Shown piece by piece: positions 34,576 through 46,620 of a DNA stretch of 64,000 nt. The notes beneath the pieces are model-generated. The model had not been told where the DNA came from. It ran no database searches and saw nothing but the letters and a program-made list of their open reading frames with translations. Position 1 is the stretch's first letter. Each line of letters starts with the position of its first letter. Source of the stretch: Bostrychus sinensis (lineage: Eukaryota > Chordata > Actinopteri > Gobiiformes > Eleotridae); NCBI GenBank assembly GCA_020698575.1, contig CM036243.1, positions 11,151,903 to 11,215,902 of the forward strand, read 5' to 3'. A program made the position numbers and the translations under genes.

Positions 34576-35034
34576 ATACAGTCATATTTTCAGTTTGGAA
34601 ATCACATTTTTGTGTAGGTTACTTTTAAATCGGTTGAAATATATAGGTTAGGGTTATTTTTTTTTAGGTTAAATACAAGACCTTAACTAATTTGAAAACC
34701 TCCTAATCAAAGCTAATTAAGTGATCATGTTGGCATAAGACATTATTATGATTTGACATCTTCATTTCCTCTTGAGACTGAGAATAAAGCTATGCAATAA
34801 ACCTATGGTGACTCATATTCTTTTGTTTTTCTCACAATTACAAACACTTACTCCAGCTAAACTTCAAATGTTTCAGCTCTGACAAGAAAGACAAATGCTG
34901 AACTACTGACAACAGACGAGTCAGAAAAGTAAGCCCTGGAGAATTCCCCATGAGCACTTTCAGGTACCACCAACAATGTTTGAAAGGGAACACTGATGCA
35001 GCTGGATGTAAACAACCTGTCAACCACTCGCTTC
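34576..35034. other. Unassigned intergenic DNA
   Basis: AT-rich with no recognised feature. Confidence 0.4.
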
Positions 35035-35445
35035 AAGAATCCTCACAATCTCTGACTTTTCAATTACTGCCTCTTTCATATGCACGCGGGCCTCCCCTGG
35101 CTGATTAACATGCAGCGTTTTAAGGCTAATTGTTGAGGAATCCTGTGTTTTATGTTGCTGCAGTGGTAATAACTAATGATAGATGCATAAAATTAGCATA
35201 CATTTCCGAGACCAAGAGAATATCTGATCATTGTGCCATGGAGGATTGCTCTAAGTTAGGAAGTTAATTTCATTATCTCCTCCTCCTCCGTTTAAAGCGC
35301 GCCACTTTACAATAATTGGAAAACAGAATAAAAGATTAGCTTTTGACTGGATGACGGGCGGTAATAAAGTGTGATAGAATATGAGTGTTACAGAGCGAGT
35401 GGCAATTACAGAAGCCAGTCTAGAGGAAGGGAAGAGATGGAGGAC
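35035..35445. other. Candidate conserved non-coding element
   Basis: Unique sequence with CTGATTAACATGCAG (near 35101), GGCTAATTGTTGAGG (near 35123), GATGCATAAAATTAGCAT (near 35182) and ACAATAATTGGAAAAC (near 35309). The density of homeodomain-type words is among the highest in the window. Confidence 0.4.
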
Positions 35446-36159
35446 GCTGGTGCTTCAGTGTCTTGGTGGGAGAAGAGGAGTTCCATAAGGGAGCCACTAC
35501 AGGGACCTCTGCTCCAGCCAGGGATAATTGTGCATTCTGCTTGAGTTCTACAGAGAGCACTTTCACCAGCGCTTTGTACAGGAAGTGAACTGGAATTAGG
35601 GTGGAAAATGTCAGATCAAATGGAAATGTAGAGAGAAAATTCATAAAAGAAGAAGATACTTAGTGAGAATATTACTTGGGCTTATATGAAAAACATTAAT
35701 GTTGCCTTTATGGAAGAGTTAATAATGTAATATTATCCATTTAATGGGATGTGAACTTAATAAAATAAAGTTACTTTTACACTATGACTAGAGAATCCTG
35801 GTTGTGACCTTAATCCTGGGAAAGTTCGCTGACTTTTTAAGCAAAGTGAAATGGGTCTGGAACACCAACAGTCAGGCCATGTTTCACTGAGAGCCATACA
35901 ACTTGACTATACCATGTTTATATAGATAGATAGTTTAATTGGTGTCCATATACCTCACCCCATTGTGAGGTATGTACCCCAACTTAAACTGTCCAAATAA
36001 AAATTAATAATTTAGAATTGGTGGGATTTTAAAAAAGCAATTGCAGCACAGAGTTCATCAAACATCATTGAGTTAGAGCCCTCTGCTGGTGAGGAATGGG
36101 CAAAGACTCCAGTTGAGAGGTTTAAGAAGCTTGTTAGCAATTACCAAAAAAAGTGGCCA
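35446..36159. other. Unassigned intergenic DNA
   Basis: No confident feature. GCAAAGTGAAATGGGTCTGG near 35840 echoes 29665. GAGCCCTCTGCTGGTGAGG near 36075 resembles a word inside the family A copies. Confidence 0.3.
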
Positions 36160-36265
36160 AATAGTGGCCCGTGGGCCAGATCCGGACCACAAGAGGCTTT
36201 GATTCGGACCTGAAAGTATTTTCCAAAATGCACATATAGTTAAAACACTGCTAAATAAATTTTAA
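36160..36265 (+). mobile_element. hAT-like terminal fragment
   Basis: TAGTGGCCCGTGGGCCAGAT followed by CCGGACCAC is a sequence style found at fish hAT termini. No second end was seen nearby, so this is a fragment. Confidence 0.4.
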
Positions 36266-37619
36266 GTCACATTCTGTTGTCAAAATAAGTCAGATATGTA
36301 ACAAGATGTTGTTTTTGGTCATGTATTCTCATAATCTTTCATTTACTGTGCATCATTACAATGTTTTTTAGTGAGGGGGTTGAACATTTCTGATATATAA
36401 TTGTTGTTGTTGTTTTTTTTTATCTGCTTTCTTTGTATTTTTAGAGTCATATTTCTCCAAAGGTCAATTCAATGCAACTCTATTCACTTTTAGACCTAAT
36501 TAGTCCCCTACCTAATGTAATCCAAATGACTTCCTGGACACATACAGCAATATCAGAGAACTGTCTGTATCTATGCTCGGTAGAACAGTGAGTACTGTAA
36601 CTGCGTCACAGTGACTGCTGTGTGGTTCTTGTTGTGGGCGTGGACTGAATAAAGGAAAGTCCTGACACCAGCTTGTTCCTAATTCCTCTGGGTGCTCCTC
36701 ATCCCTCATGGTGTCACAGTCACATTAACCACATCAGTCATGGGGCCAACGCACGTCACACTCTGCTTTGGAAATGAGACAAACCAATCAAGCACTGTTA
36801 ATGTTCATTTTTACACTTCTGTCTGCAACACTGGATACCATATTACTCTTATTACTTTTTTTTTTTATTGGTGGTACTGTATAACAAAAAAAGGACTTTA
36901 TTTGGATGTAATGGTAGCATCAGGTGCACATAGAAATACAGTTAGTATACAAGAATAGTTAGCTTAAGCATTCGACCCATGAATTTGTATTGGGTTGTAT
37001 AGTCAGCTTGTTCCTTATACTCCATGTCTCCTTTACCTGAGCTCCTTGGGAATGTAAGACAGCAGCACTGCAATAACCTGCCGGATCTGTGACATTAGCA
37101 TAGAGTTAGCGCAGTGCTAACGTTATATCAGTCTGAAAGGCCTCATGTTGAAAACTTTGTTAAGGATTTTAGAAAAAAAATTGGAAGTGATTGGATAAAT
37201 ACCAGTTGTGACCATGTGACCAGTTGGAGGACTTTTTGCTGTTTTTGTAAACCTATAGCAGCATACATGTGTTTAAGTGTTTTGCTTGCACCAAACTAAT
37301 CTGCGAGAGTCTGAAAAGATGGATTTTTGTGAGTTTGTGAAATCTTGTGCAGCTTTCATCACTGGAATGCACAATTAAAAATCTACTGTTAATTTTTAAT
37401 TTCTTAATTTTAAACTATGCCATTAAGTGAGATTTTTAAAAAAAAATGTAATCCACAGATTTGTTGAACTCTGAGTTTTCTGTTCTAGTAGTGTAACTGG
37501 GTAGTTTAACCCAGATATCACAAAATTCTTCTGTTTCACACCCAGCTGATCTATTCACTCTTCCATAATTGGATAGCCCAAGACTTTAAGTAGGACAGAG
37601 AAGAAGCAATTGTAACACA
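36266..37619. other. Unassigned intergenic DNA
   Basis: AT-rich. T tracts occur near 36413 and 36851. Open frames of 60-88 codons are without domain pattern. Nothing was recognised. Confidence 0.35.
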
Positions 37620-38060
37620 CTTGCACTTAAACAGGTAGAAACCCCAGGCTCATCAAACGCGGCACCCTTGTCCCTTTGTTGTCAAACTCTTCATACACAA
37701 ATTGCATATTCATGGCTCTGTATTTAAGCTGTTTCTGCTGGCATAAGCACACAGCACGGCAGCAGCGTTCTCCAATGACTGTCGTCTTCTGCCACTTAAC
37801 CCACCTCATCACTGAAGAACATGGCATCTTGTTTTTTGAAGCCTACAATTACTCCTTCCTCTCGCTGAAGAATGTGGTTTAATGGTGGCTCCGAGGCCTG
37901 TGGGAACACCCCTATTATTTTACACTAAAGAGCTGGATTTGCACTTACCAAGATCACCTGGTTTTGTTGTGAGGTGGCGGCGGACAAATATGAGGCTTTG
38001 AATTAGTGCACAGTGAGGTCTAGTGCACTGAAACAGAACTGCTCACACCAGGGTTCACAG
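37620..38060. other. Candidate conserved non-coding element
   Basis: Unique sequence with ATTGCATATTCATGGC (near 37700), GGCATAAGCACAC (near 37740) and CTTTGAATTAGTGCACAG (near 37996). Two 66-68 codon frames on opposite strands overlap completely, which argues against coding. Confidence 0.3.
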
Positions 38061-38120
38061 ATGAAAGAGGCCATGTCCTCACAGCACCTTTATAAACCAA
38101 TTAGAGTTCTTACATATCTG

Positions 38121-38681
38121 AGGGGATATATTCTCTTCTGTTTTTTTGTTTTTTTTTAGCTTTCTACCATGTTATAACATTGTTTCTTCATTTAAAAAAA
38201 ACTGGAGTTGTGTTTTGTTTCATTCACGCCTATTTGAGTAATCTTCTATTCGCTGGCACAGTGTTTCTGAGGTTTCAAAACGCTCTGTCCCCTCTCTCAC
38301 GAACTCCTGCCCACTCCAGGAAGCACTGACCAATCATCAAGCCCTCTACATCCACTCTGCTTGAATTTCTTTACCTAAAACACGGTGTACAGCTCTGTTT
38401 CCACTGATTCCTCACAGCTATTTTTCAGTTTGTAATAAAATAGCATCATACATAAGGTTTAAGGAAATAAAAAGATATTTTTCTTTGATTGTGTTCAAAA
38501 GACTGTCACAGCTATGCACTCTGTTGGTCTCTTCATCCTGTTTCTGTATGACATCAGTAGTACTTATGAAAAACACTTTCTATTAGCTAGATGTTTATAC
38601 AGGTTGTAAAACGTGCACTACTGTTCTATGGGTGACCAAGACTGGTTTCAATACATGAACAAAACATAATATATCCCATTT
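38121..38681 (+). mobile_element. Family A element, near full length
   Basis: The left end is AGGGGATATATTCTC and the right end CATAATATATCCC, a near inverted repeat. It holds the complete internal word order: GGAGTTGTGTTTTGTTTCAT, CCCACTCCAGGAAGCACTGA, CCAATCA, CCCTCTACATCCA, CAGCTCTGTTTCCACTGATT and TGGTCTCTTCATCC. It faces a second copy at 38925-39346 in the opposite orientation. Confidence 0.75.
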
Positions 38682-38924
38682 AATGTATAGATTTTTTTTC
38701 CTCTCAAATAGAAATTGCCACGATGTAATTATTTTACTGTAAAACTACTTAAACTACTACTTACTTTAAGTAATTAAAATTACAGTTTATGTATTTACAT
38801 TGTATTAAAGAAGACAGTTTAACACGTGTTGTACAGAGCAGTAAAATATAAATAAAAATGCATGCATTTTATTTTCCACAACCTTTATCTGACTTAAAAA
38901 AATAATAAAGATTTTTCAATAATT
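38682..38924. other. AT-rich spacer between inverted family A copies
   Basis: No feature recognised; about 240 bases separate the two inverted copies. Confidence 0.4.
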
Positions 38925-39346
38925 ACTTTACTACTGCCATACAGAAACAGGTGAGGAGATCAGCAGAGGGCAGCAAAGTGCAGAGCTATTATTCCATTTT
39001 GAACAAAACCATAGAAAAAAGAGCTTTTTATTTCCGTTTTCCATTTCCATTTTACTGCAAAATGAAAAATAGCTGTGAGGAATCAATGAAAACAGAGCTG
39101 TACACTGTTTTTTGGATAAATGAATGAGAGCAGACTGGATGTAAAAAGCTTATTGATTGATCAGTGCTTCTTGGAGTGGACGGGCATTCGTAGGACAGGT
39201 GAAAGTTTGTGGGACTGATTGTTCTGAGGCCTCCAAAAGGCTGTGCCAGAGAATACAGGGTTACTCCAACAGGCGTGAATGAAGCAAAACACAACTCCAG
39301 GTATGTTTTTGATGAGGAAACAACATTATAACGTAGTAGAAAGATC
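38925..39346 (-). mobile_element. Family A element, minus orientation, truncated
   Basis: In reverse orientation it carries GAAACAGGTGAGGAGATCAG, GATCAGTGCTTCTTGGAGTG, GCGTGAATGAAGCAAAACAC and CAGGTATGTTTTTGATGAGG. The terminal TATATTATGC word is missing at both ends. Together with 38121-38681 it forms a long imperfect inverted repeat. Confidence 0.7.
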
Positions 39347-41344
39347 AAAAGTCAATGGTTATGATTAGGCATGTTCTATTATTTTAATTATATCATTAAT
39401 ATTTGCATCAACACATTTCTACAATATCCTTTTTAGTTTTTAAATCATCACTTTGTATACATTGTATTTACATGTGGACAAAAGGCCCAAACCTCTATAA
39501 AAATATGCAGTTATAAAATATCTGTGTATATGTAGCCACTAGCCAGGCTCCTGATTTCATTATAGTAACCTAAAAATCAGAGATCATAAGAAAAGATACA
39601 TTTCACTGAATTGAAGTGTGAATAAATGTATTGTACAGGTGGAGTCCAGGCCTGGTGTGTACACTTGTATGTACACTTGTATGTTTTCTCATATATCAGC
39701 AGAAACAAACAGGCGAGCCCTCTTTACTCTCTTTAGTCTGGTGCATCCCTGTTCTCCAGTGGACTGTGTTGTTTTGTTTCTTCTCCAGTATTATCCACCT
39801 GCTGTCAAGCCTCTTTGATCCTCAACAGATTCAACATTTGCTGTTTCCATCAAATCTTGTTTTTGGGAGAGCTGCCAATAAAACAGGGCTTTTGAGGGTG
39901 ATATCCTAGAGCTGCGGGACAGGGACCAGACTTCCCCTCACCCCATCCTCACATATATATAACTGTTTCTTCTATGTGCGCTGTCGGCCAAACAATCATG
40001 GGATTTATTGATTTGAGAAACATTACACTGGGCTGGATTGTGACCACACTGACCAATGGCTCTTAAGCAGTGTCAGTTCAATTAAGCTTTATTAATAAGT
40101 CCATCAAATCTCATTACATCAGATATGATTCTTGCCTAAATATTTACAAAATAATAACGGCAATATGGCAATAATAACAAAGTAACTGCAGCTAATAAAA
40201 CTGACTTCACAGGAAGTATACTCCTGCAAAGCCAAATTGCTCATTACCACATTCAAATATTAATTTCTTGAATAAATCATGTATATGTTTGTTTGTTACA
40301 TATTTATATCTTTGTAAATCTCTGGGTTTCTTTTGTTTTTATATAATATATTTTGTGTTAATACATCGATTATCTAGCCTTTTTTTTTTTAAACTAAGTC
40401 ATTGTTAACTGTTTGTTTTCATGTTACATAGCAAGGTCATAACAAAATAATAACGCTGTATTTAGTTGTATATATAATAATAATAACACAGTAGTAGTAA
40501 TACAGGTAATGACTATAAAACTATCTGTCTATTTAATTAGCAATTTAAATAGAATAGGAATTGCTATATTATGATTTTTTTTTAATGTATTTTATGTAGA
40601 TTTTAGTCTTTGTATTTTTAACCAAGAACTTTTTCTATACATTTTACAGATATTACACAATTTATTATCTTAACAAACAATATGCCCAACACTAGGGATT
40701 TTGAAAAAAAAAAAAAAAAAAGGAAAAATGAAAAAAAAAAAAGATAATCTGACTTATCTTGTACTAACCATAACCAGGTTTGAATCTGCCAAAATACAGA
40801 AATTAAAGTTTTAAAAAGTACTTATGTCTTGCTGACTCTTTGAATTGAAGCCACTTGATTGAGTCGAACTCAGAACAGAAATGTTTCGCTCTACACTGTA
40901 CCAGATATATACTGTATACCTGAAACTTTGTAGCAGCAGGCGACTGGAACACACTGTAAAACACATGCTCACACTTGTTTCTCTGATGTTAGTCTCCATG
41001 TTTAAACAGACACTCCATCAGTTTATAGCTGACACTTGCTCTTGCTGATGGATCTGACTCACACACTTCTCCCCACACTTTTAGATTAGCTGACCCCGTC
41101 TTCACCATCACCATGCCACTGTATTTTATTTTCCTAACTTTACATATGTTCCGTGTATTTTTGCCTGTGCAGTTGTATGTTTGATTATTATTATTCATTA
41201 TTTGATATTATTTATTCTTGCCAGGGCCTTTTAGTTAAGTCATGTTTGTAAATGAGAACTGCCTCTCAAAACATTTGTACCTAATCAAGTTTATACTGAA
41301 GTTATACATCAGGAGGCAAAGTTCAATAAAGTACCACAAAGTAA
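39347..41344. other. AT-rich intergenic DNA
   Basis: Strongly AT-rich. The 39618-39910 frames (66 and 92 codons) include a short direct repeat of TACACTTGTATGT (near 39660). An interrupted A tract lies at 40704-40742 and a T tract near 40380. No exon or element was recognised. Confidence 0.35.
40704..40742. repeat. A-rich tract
   Basis: Runs of 18 and 12 A separated by GGAAAAATG. Confidence 0.85.
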
Positions 41345-41960
41345 TATTCATGTGCTTGTTTGGGTAATTTAGCCATATTAGCGAGGCCATGCATTACCTT
41401 AATTAGAAACAGCACCCTGAGCCTTTTCTATTGATCCTCGCGCTCGCTAAATCCAAAACTTGTGTTGGACAGTTGCCGAGCGGCCATCTTTGATTAATCA
41501 TCTGTCGCTTAATCATTTAACAAACTTCCTCTTCTTTTAGCACGTTTGGCCCTGGCGTTTTGTATTTTTAATTTTCTTTTCCCAGCCGCTTTATTTGATG
41601 TTTTGTAACTTTTCATGTGTTGCCAGCGCATCGGTGCCTTTAGAACGCCGATGCTTCCTTTTCTGCGGTGGCGAGGGTGTATATGCCTATGAATATTTTC
41701 CATTGATGAATAGCAAAGATGGCTGCCGTGCCTTTGATAGCCTCCTGCTCGGGTCCTGGGTGATGTCATAATGGTGGGACACCGACTCGGGGCAAAACAT
41801 CCCAATGCACAGTATGGTGGAGCAAACATTTGAGGGCCCCTTTGACTTCCTATGTGTTTAATATGAGAGTGCTTTTTACAGAAACTGAAGCGGGGCCATA
41901 GGGGAACGTCAGTATTTTTAAGGTCAAGCCATGGCTGCTTCCTCTTCAGTCAACTTGAGC
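41345..41960. other. Candidate conserved non-coding element (strong)
   Basis: A long unique island. It holds GCATTACCTTAATTAGAAAC (near 41390), TTTGATTAATCATCTGTCGC (near 41490), TATGCCTATGAATATTTTCC and GATGGCTGCCGTGCC, with frequent CpG words for this region. The 106-codon minus frame at 41509-41829 is basic at its C-terminus but has no recognised domain. The density of TAAT cores in GC-balanced sequence makes it one of the best enhancer candidates. Confidence 0.4.
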
Positions 41961-42289
41961 ATCTTTGATCACTTGTTGTTTTTGACTGTGCCACTGTGAA
42001 TCATGGCCAGGTCTTTATAATGCATGAGCGCATTACATAGTGATGAATGGGTTGGCAGCAAAAAGTTGAGGATAAAGTGGTGGGAACATGCTGGAGGAGA
42101 AACTTTATGGTCTTCTGTCAACACAGAGCCACAAGGAACACTTCACTTGGACTTAACTTGTGTCTTGTGTGTGTGTCAGGTGAATGGAGCCCTTTTTGAT
42201 ACAAGTGGTAGATTTAGGTAGAAACATTTAGATGGTATGGCTTGACCAGCATGTACTGTAGACTTTGTTTGCACTAAAACATGCACCAC
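41961..42289. other. Unassigned spacer
   Basis: No feature beyond a short (GT)n near 42166. Confidence 0.35.
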
Positions 42290-42440
42290 AGGCTAATCCT
42301 CCTGACCAGGACCCTGGCTCACGATGTGGAGCTCAACTTCAGGAGTCACCCTCCTGACAGGTTGCCCCAGCTGCACTGATGGATGGGTCAAATGCATAGA
42401 ACAAATTTACAGGGTCAGTAAAGCCTCACAGAAACATAAC
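42290..42440 (+). repeat. SINE 3' fragment
   Basis: GGGTCAAATGCATAGAACAA followed by 'TTTACAGGGTCAGTAAAG' resembles the 3' segment of tRNA-derived fish SINEs, where a GGGTTAAATGCAGAG word precedes the tail. The head is absent or unrecognisable. Confidence 0.4.
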
Positions 42441-42474
42441 CACTTTTTGTCTTTAAAGTTCAATGGTCACATTT

Positions 42475-42550
42475 AGATTTCTACCTCCATTGGCACCATT
42501 CACACACATTGATACACGAGTGTATGAAGTGTCTTCCCCAGGGGCACAAT
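42475..42550 (-). repeat. SINE central fragment, minus orientation
   Basis: The minus strand reads ATTGTGCCCCTGGGGAAGAC then ACTTCA, close to TGTCCCTGGGCAAGACACTTCA in the SINE at 61437-61780. It directly follows the tail of the minus-strand SINE at 42553-42804, so two SINE pieces abut. Confidence 0.5.
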
Positions 42551-42552
42551 GT

Positions 42553-42804
42553 CAGTAATAATAATGCATTAGTCTTATATAGCGCTTATCTAGGCACTCA
42601 AAGTACCCTTACAATTTGGTGCATTATTCATTCAGTCACACTCTGGGGCAGACTGACAGAATGATGGCTGCCATTTTGTGCTTACTGCCCCTCCGACCAC
42701 CACCAAACACAGTCACACTGACAGCCAAGAACACAACAGGGCTTGAACTGCCAACTTTTGGGTTAGTGGTCAAGCGTCTCTACCGACTGAGCTACTGCCG
42801 CTCC
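42553..42804 (-). mobile_element. tRNA-headed SINE, TGGTGGTGGTCGG family, minus orientation
   Basis: On the minus strand it starts GGAGCGGCAGTAGCTCAGTC, a tRNA-like A box, and has GGCAGTTCAAGCCC as a B-box-like word. The body TTTGGTGGTGGTCGGAGGGG, GGCAGCCA and CTGTCAGTCTGCCCC follows, and the tail is AAGCGCTATATAAG with ATTATTATTAC. The same order is seen at 61437-61780. Confidence 0.8.
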
Positions 42805-43244
42805 ACAACATAAGCACAAAGTATGCACTGGTGGGAGCAGAGAAGTGTAGTCAAACGACTAATGCCAGGTGTTTAACTTCTACTGTCATTGATATAAGCA
42901 TTTTGTCAAAGTTCCTCACAGAATCATTAATATCTGACACTTAAACCGTATTCTTCTGTATTGTAGACTTCAGGTGAGAGTAAACGGTTTGTCTGTGTTC
43001 TGCGAAGTGTTGCAGGTGTAGAGAGGATCTAACAAAGGTTGTGGAAGCGGGAGTGAAAAAGAGGTGAAGCTATCGAACTTGTGTCCTGGTTTTCCTGGTA
43101 GATAATGATCTCTTGAAAGTGTATGTTTTTTCCTCTCCTTGCAGTTCGAGTACCGGTTGCTAGATGAAAGCTAGTTCCGGGGCTAGTGCAGCGGCGCACA
43201 TCTGACTGAGGCAGGTGTTGGAAATGGAGATGGCTGGCGGAGAC
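42805..43244. other. Unassigned DNA
   Basis: Mostly AT-rich; 43130-43210 is richer in GC. No feature was recognised. Confidence 0.35.
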
Positions 43245-43425
43245 TAAAGACAATACAAATTTGAAGTGAAAACGCTACTGGCACACCTCCTCTGTTCTTA
43301 ACACGTGCCGCCCCGGGCCCATCCATTATTCATGGCTTTGTGCACCGCGCGTGCCACTGTGTTAGCTCTGTATTCAGAGAGGAGGTGTCTGTTGCACTTA
43401 AAGGTACACCACGCCATTGTTTATC
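43245..43425. other. Candidate conserved non-coding element (short)
   Basis: Unique sequence with AACACGTGCCGCCCCGGGCC (near 43299; CACGTG E-box) and CATCCATTATTCATGGC (near 43320), CpG-rich for the window. A TTAAAGGTACACC word at about 43399 may mark a neighbouring repeat end. Confidence 0.3.
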
Positions 43426-44160
43426 TGTTCCTCCCAACAACATAGCTACCTAAACTGCTTCAATTAATTCAAGAAATACGTATAACTGGACCACTGCAAA
43501 GTAGTGAATCTTTTTTTGCGTTTCTCTGTGTAACTAGACACATCCAATGCTGAAATAGACTCTTTCTCTGCATTACTGAAAGCCAGTAATTTGCGTACAT
43601 GAGTGTTTTTGTTTTCTAAACCTTTTTACGCTACCTATATTTCAAAGTTATAAAAATTTGACGCAAAAAGATCTCGAGGCCCTTAATATAACTGTTTTCT
43701 TTTTGTTTGTTTGTTTTGTTTTGTTTTTAAGCAAGCAAACTACAGCTTGATTAGAAAATACTGTTTTGCGTCAGTCGCAAGCCTGTTTTAATAGAGAGGG
43801 TTGCGTCAGGAAGGGCGTCCGGTGTAAAACTATGCCAAATTGCTGCACACTAGGAGGCAGATGATTTGCTGTGGCAACTCCAGAAGGGAAAAACCAGAAG
43901 GAAAAAAGAACGAATTGTTGAATTTTAGTGTGAATACAGAAAACCAGATTCATGCATTCATTTGATGCAATTCTATTTTAATACAAATGTCCATAAACTT
44001 TAACAATCAAGGCTCTTTTTATTAACTGATTAGGTAATTTTATCGTGACCCCAAACAAATTTTACCATGTTGGACCTTTTGGGTCCCTCTGTAAACCAAC
44101 AATTTGTGAACTTAACATAAGACAATGATGGCATATTAAGATCTTGTTTTTCCATATAAT
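43426..44160. other. Unassigned intergenic DNA
   Basis: AT-rich with a TTTG-type run near 43700-43727. No feature was recognised. Confidence 0.4.
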
Positions 44161-44161
44161 G

Positions 44162-44990
44162 CATAATAGGTTATTAAAGGTCATATATTATGCTTTATTT
44201 TTTCAGGCTTTTTGAAAAAGTTTTGGACACCTGTGCATTAGTATTTCACTTTGTATAACTTTAATTATTGTGCATTTATGGAAAACATCTTCTTTGGGTA
44301 GCTGTTACTTTGACTTTCCAGAGAATGTTTGTCGCCCAGTGCTGGAAAGGATGGGGATTGGACAGAGCATAAAATGGCTAATTAGATTCACTATTGGCAA
44401 CATGACACTAACAGATAGCTCAAACATGTCTAAAGTGCAGCCCAGTTGAGATTTCATATGGCCCTTGGCTTCTATAAGAAAATGTGTTACTAAGGGCCCA
44501 CCAGAGTTTCTGTAGGTTTGTCTGTACGTTTGTGTATCTTATCTACTTTCCTAAAAAGCTTTTTAATAAGTTGGTTGTAAGTGTTTATGTTCAAAGATGT
44601 CATTTTGTTAATTTTGTTTGGACCTGTTTTAGATGTTGCTATATCATTTATAATTATTTGGCTTTTGAAAACAGAATTCTTTAAAATAATTCATAATGTA
44701 CGTGCATTCAGTTCTTAGAAAGGAGGGACTGTTGGGACGGTTAGCTGTTTGGCCATCTAGTAACGGTGGGCTTTCCAAACGTGCAAGAGCACTTCCTGGT
44801 GTCACGTCTCTACATAGAGCGGTGGGACAGAGTGTTTTCAGCTCTTGAGGGAGAACAGCTTCAGCAAACAGGATTACTTAAACATGCATGAATGAAACAA
44901 AATACTACTCCACTGTTTTTGAGGTGCAAACATTATAATGTGCTTAAAGCTCAAAAAGTTGATTTTGCATCATAGGGAACCGTTAAACAA
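44162..44990 (-). repeat. Composite of repeat ends with a family A fragment
   Basis: The left end reads TTAAAGGTCATATATTATGC. The right part, 44765-44990, carries minus-strand family A words (ACAGGATTACTTAAACATGC, GAATGAAACAAAATAC, AAAAAGTTGATTTTGCATCA) and a decayed end before GGGAACC. The middle is not recognised. It is either one large diverged element or two nested pieces. Confidence 0.45.
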
Positions 44991-45029
44991 CTGTTTTCAA
45001 ATACATACAATCAAAAAAATTGCATTCTT

Positions 45030-45620
45030 TCATTTCAGAAACTTGCTCGGCCAGGCCTGTGGGCTCAGTGTCTCTCTCCGTCTGCTCCCGGCCTTTTTAA
45101 TTATGGGGATTAGGGCCTGAGAATTGGTGGCTAAAGTGGAGAGCCAGTTATTTGAGAGAAAATAGTGAGGAAAAAGAGCAGCGAGGAAGTGGGGAGGGGG
45201 AGGCAGCGGCAGAGGAGAAGAGGAGGAGGGGGCTGGAGCGTTGTACACTGGGGGTATTTTTCAAAGCAGCTCAGACTTGAAGCCATTGGGAGACTCCTTT
45301 GACTTTAATCTTGGCTGCTTCTTTGAAAATTATGACCGAGGACCACGGTTGCTTCATTAAAAGACATGTTCTGTTTCTTGTGTAGTTTCAGCCAGTTTTT
45401 TTTTCCTTCTTCTTCTCTTCCTTGGTCTTTGTGCATGCGCTGCTGATGTGGGCTTTCTGAGGCGGCCTCCCGAGCACCTTGTCTGGCTGCGTGTATGTAA
45501 ATAAGAGTGTTAATGGGGTGGATAAGCGTGGCTCTTCAGCTGGAGTGTCCACTTCACTTCCACTCGAGCTTTAGCACCCGGGTCAATGAGGGACAAAGTG
45601 GGAGCAGCAACTGGTATCAC
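45030..45620. other. Candidate conserved non-coding element (strong)
   Basis: A long unique island with CTTTTTAATTATGGGG (45093-45108), AATTGGTGGCTAAAG (near 45122), TTTGACTTTAATCTTGGC (near 45298) and GTATGTAAATAAGAG (near 45492). A purine-rich AGGAGGAGGGG stretch lies at 45185-45240. Open frames are short and overlap on both strands. It resembles a pair of adjacent enhancers. Confidence 0.4.
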
Positions 45621-46309
45621 TGGGCCTCTTGTGTTATTCCTCTGGACCCATTTCCAAGCTTGATAACAACACTGATTCTTTTAATAAAGTTTGTGTTTAC
45701 TGAGAAAAATGAATAATTGATTGCTATTGTTATTATTTATGTGTCAATTTAATTCAGATTTGAAATGGGAATGATGCAACATTTTTACATAATTAAAGAG
45801 TTTCAGAGTCAGTGTAATGAATAAAGATGTTACAGAGTAAATAGAGCTCCCTGGGGATCTTTATATTAGTATTTCTATGTGGTCATAATGTTATGCCTGG
45901 TCAGTATTCATGATTTAGTTGAGTAAAGCATGTAACCCAGCCACAAGTGTTTACAAGTCTCAAGCCCAGATTCATGTTTAGAGGGTAAATGTAAGTATGA
46001 AGTCTATCACTGCCCATGTTTAGGAATTAAATACTACAGCCCAGGTCATTGTAAGGTAAATTCATAGTAGTATTGGATTTTACACCAGCTACAATCTGTG
46101 GGTCATAAGAAGTGCAACATTTAGTGAAGTGAAACAGCATACAAATTAGCCTAAAAATGCTGCAAGAAACTCAACTGTCGGCATTAAATTCCTGTCAACA
46201 ATGATGTAGTGTGGAGTAGAGAGATTCTGTGGATAATGTGTTTTGCAAAAAGTTGCTGGTAGATAACTATTACAATGTTTTCAGAGCGTTTTAAAGTGTT
46301 TTAGCCAAA
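45621..46309. other. Unassigned intergenic DNA
   Basis: AT-rich with no recognised feature. Confidence 0.4.
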
Positions 46310-46620
46310 GGCGGCTCCACAACACATCATCTTTATGTCTCACCATCCCCCTTCTGTAAGAGGCCCTATTAGATACAAAACAGCTTTTCCTAATGCTCTG
46401 TGAAGACTCTCATTTAGCTGGGCCAAGCTCGACTTGTATTCTTACTCTCTTTTCAGTACTGTTCACTTGCTGCTCAAGCAAAATGTTTAATTATAATTGC
46501 AAAAAATGTTTAAGTTTAAGTGATATAAGCTTTAACGATTATCATTTACTGTCCAGTGAAGGACACGCCCTTTGGCTGCTTAATTAATGGCTGCTGAGAA
46601 AGTATTAGTAATGAACACAT
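46310..46620. other. Candidate conserved non-coding element
   Basis: Unique sequence with AATTATAATTGC (near 46490), GATTATCATTTAC (near 46538) and GGCTGCTTAATTAATGGCTG (near 46575), rich in TAAT cores. No coding signal. Confidence 0.35.

Noticed and set aside
41509..41829. 106-codon minus-strand frame with a basic tail
   Set aside because: It sits in a likely conserved non-coding island and shows no known domain or splice context.
42730..42804. tRNA gene on the minus strand
   Set aside because: A and B boxes belong to a SINE head joined to a typical SINE body and tail.
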